From JAGQOZ01 sp041399205 (lineage in GTDB: Bacteria > Planctomycetota > Planctomycetia > Pirellulales > Pirellulaceae), in the NCBI GenBank assembly GCA_041399205.1, contig JAWKTK010000026.1, positions 66,674-130,673 of the forward strand: 64,000 bases of DNA. Reading direction: 5' to 3'. The translations under genes were made by a program, and so were the position numbers. Every line of letters begins with the position of its first letter. The stretch's first letter is position 1. The notes under the pieces are model-generated. The model had not been told where the DNA came from. It worked only from the letters and a program-made list of their open reading frames with translations, and did not search any database. Below, piece by piece: positions 63,855-64,000 of this stretch.

Positions 63855-64000
63855 TTTTCTTCGATCTCTACCCTGCAGTTTTCAGTGCATCGGTAGCCTG
63901 CTAGCGGCGATTGGCGAGTCTACCGTTCTTAGGAAAGATGGTACAAGATAAAGGTGATCGGCACGATTTGGAATAACCAACCAACAAAACATGACGTTTA

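Overview
The window reads as a chromosome segment of a planctomycete (Planctomycetota, Pirellulales-like). The evidence is the gene content: two very large secreted proteins with a PVC-type propeller, HEAT repeats and a C-terminal cytochrome c motif; DUF1080, ThuA and NPCBM modules; a DUF4159 protein beside a MoxR ATPase; N-terminal motifs of the LEPR-x-LL(S/A) kind on two secreted proteins; a PEP-CTERM protein with dockerin-like repeats; and an ECF-type sigma factor next to a membrane Ser/Thr kinase. I see no rRNA, tRNA, prophage, plasmid, CRISPR or transposase gene.

Layout: 1-1747 (-) a secreted SPOR-like protein and rdgB (cut by the window edge). 2286-6881 (+) a TPR/gluzincin protein, a DUF4159 protein and MoxR. 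7027-8947 a small membrane protein and a BaiN-type flavoprotein. 9145-15125 (-) a 1672-residue ceramidase/LamG/PVC/cytochrome c protein and an esterase. 15416-19367 (+) two large surface proteins. 19392-27676 (-) a long same-strand run: YkgJ, cysteine desulfurase, moaA, moaE, moaD, a GlcD/GlcF-type oxidase, two membrane proteins and folE. 27915-30487 (-) LON-domain, DUF309, basic-tail and Bax-inhibitor proteins. 30632-33886 (-) argB-argD-argF. 34202-37499 (+) a GlmU-like transferase, prs and a rhomboid protease. 37500-39391 a gene-free mosaic of palindromic and direct repeats. 39392-43362 a surface protein, a PIG-L deacetylase and a D-threonine-aldolase-like enzyme. 43837-48323 (-) PQQ-propeller protein, sigma factor and Ser/Thr kinase. 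48754-52109 a GGCT-like protein and a NatA/NatB-type ABC exporter. 52345-59509 (+) an SF1 helicase and a giant DUF1080-ThuA-NPCBM-PVC-cytochrome c protein. 59628-63854 (-) pyruvate carboxylase and its biotin ligase.

Working sets: arginine synthesis (argB, argD, argF); molybdopterin synthesis (moaA, moaE, moaD beside a cysteine desulfurase); pyruvate carboxylase with the ligase that biotinylates it; sugar-nucleotide and PRPP supply (GlmU-like, prs); and an envelope or export set (PVC proteins, surface proteins, ABC exporter, rhomboid).

Sequence quality matters here. Six genes are interrupted by about twenty small frameshifts and every one is best explained by missing bases, never by extra ones, on both strands. 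They cluster in pyc, the oxidase gene, moaD, the ThuA part of the giant gene and the TPR protein. argF has an in-frame TGA where CGA (Arg) is expected. A deletion-biased sequencing or assembly error is the simplest reading, so these genes are annotated as single genes with their breaks marked.

The least explained parts are the 1.9-kb repeat mosaic, two structured RNA candidates that end in strong hairpins (near 43.6 kb and 48.5 kb), and a 35-residue very basic ORF at 36121-36228.
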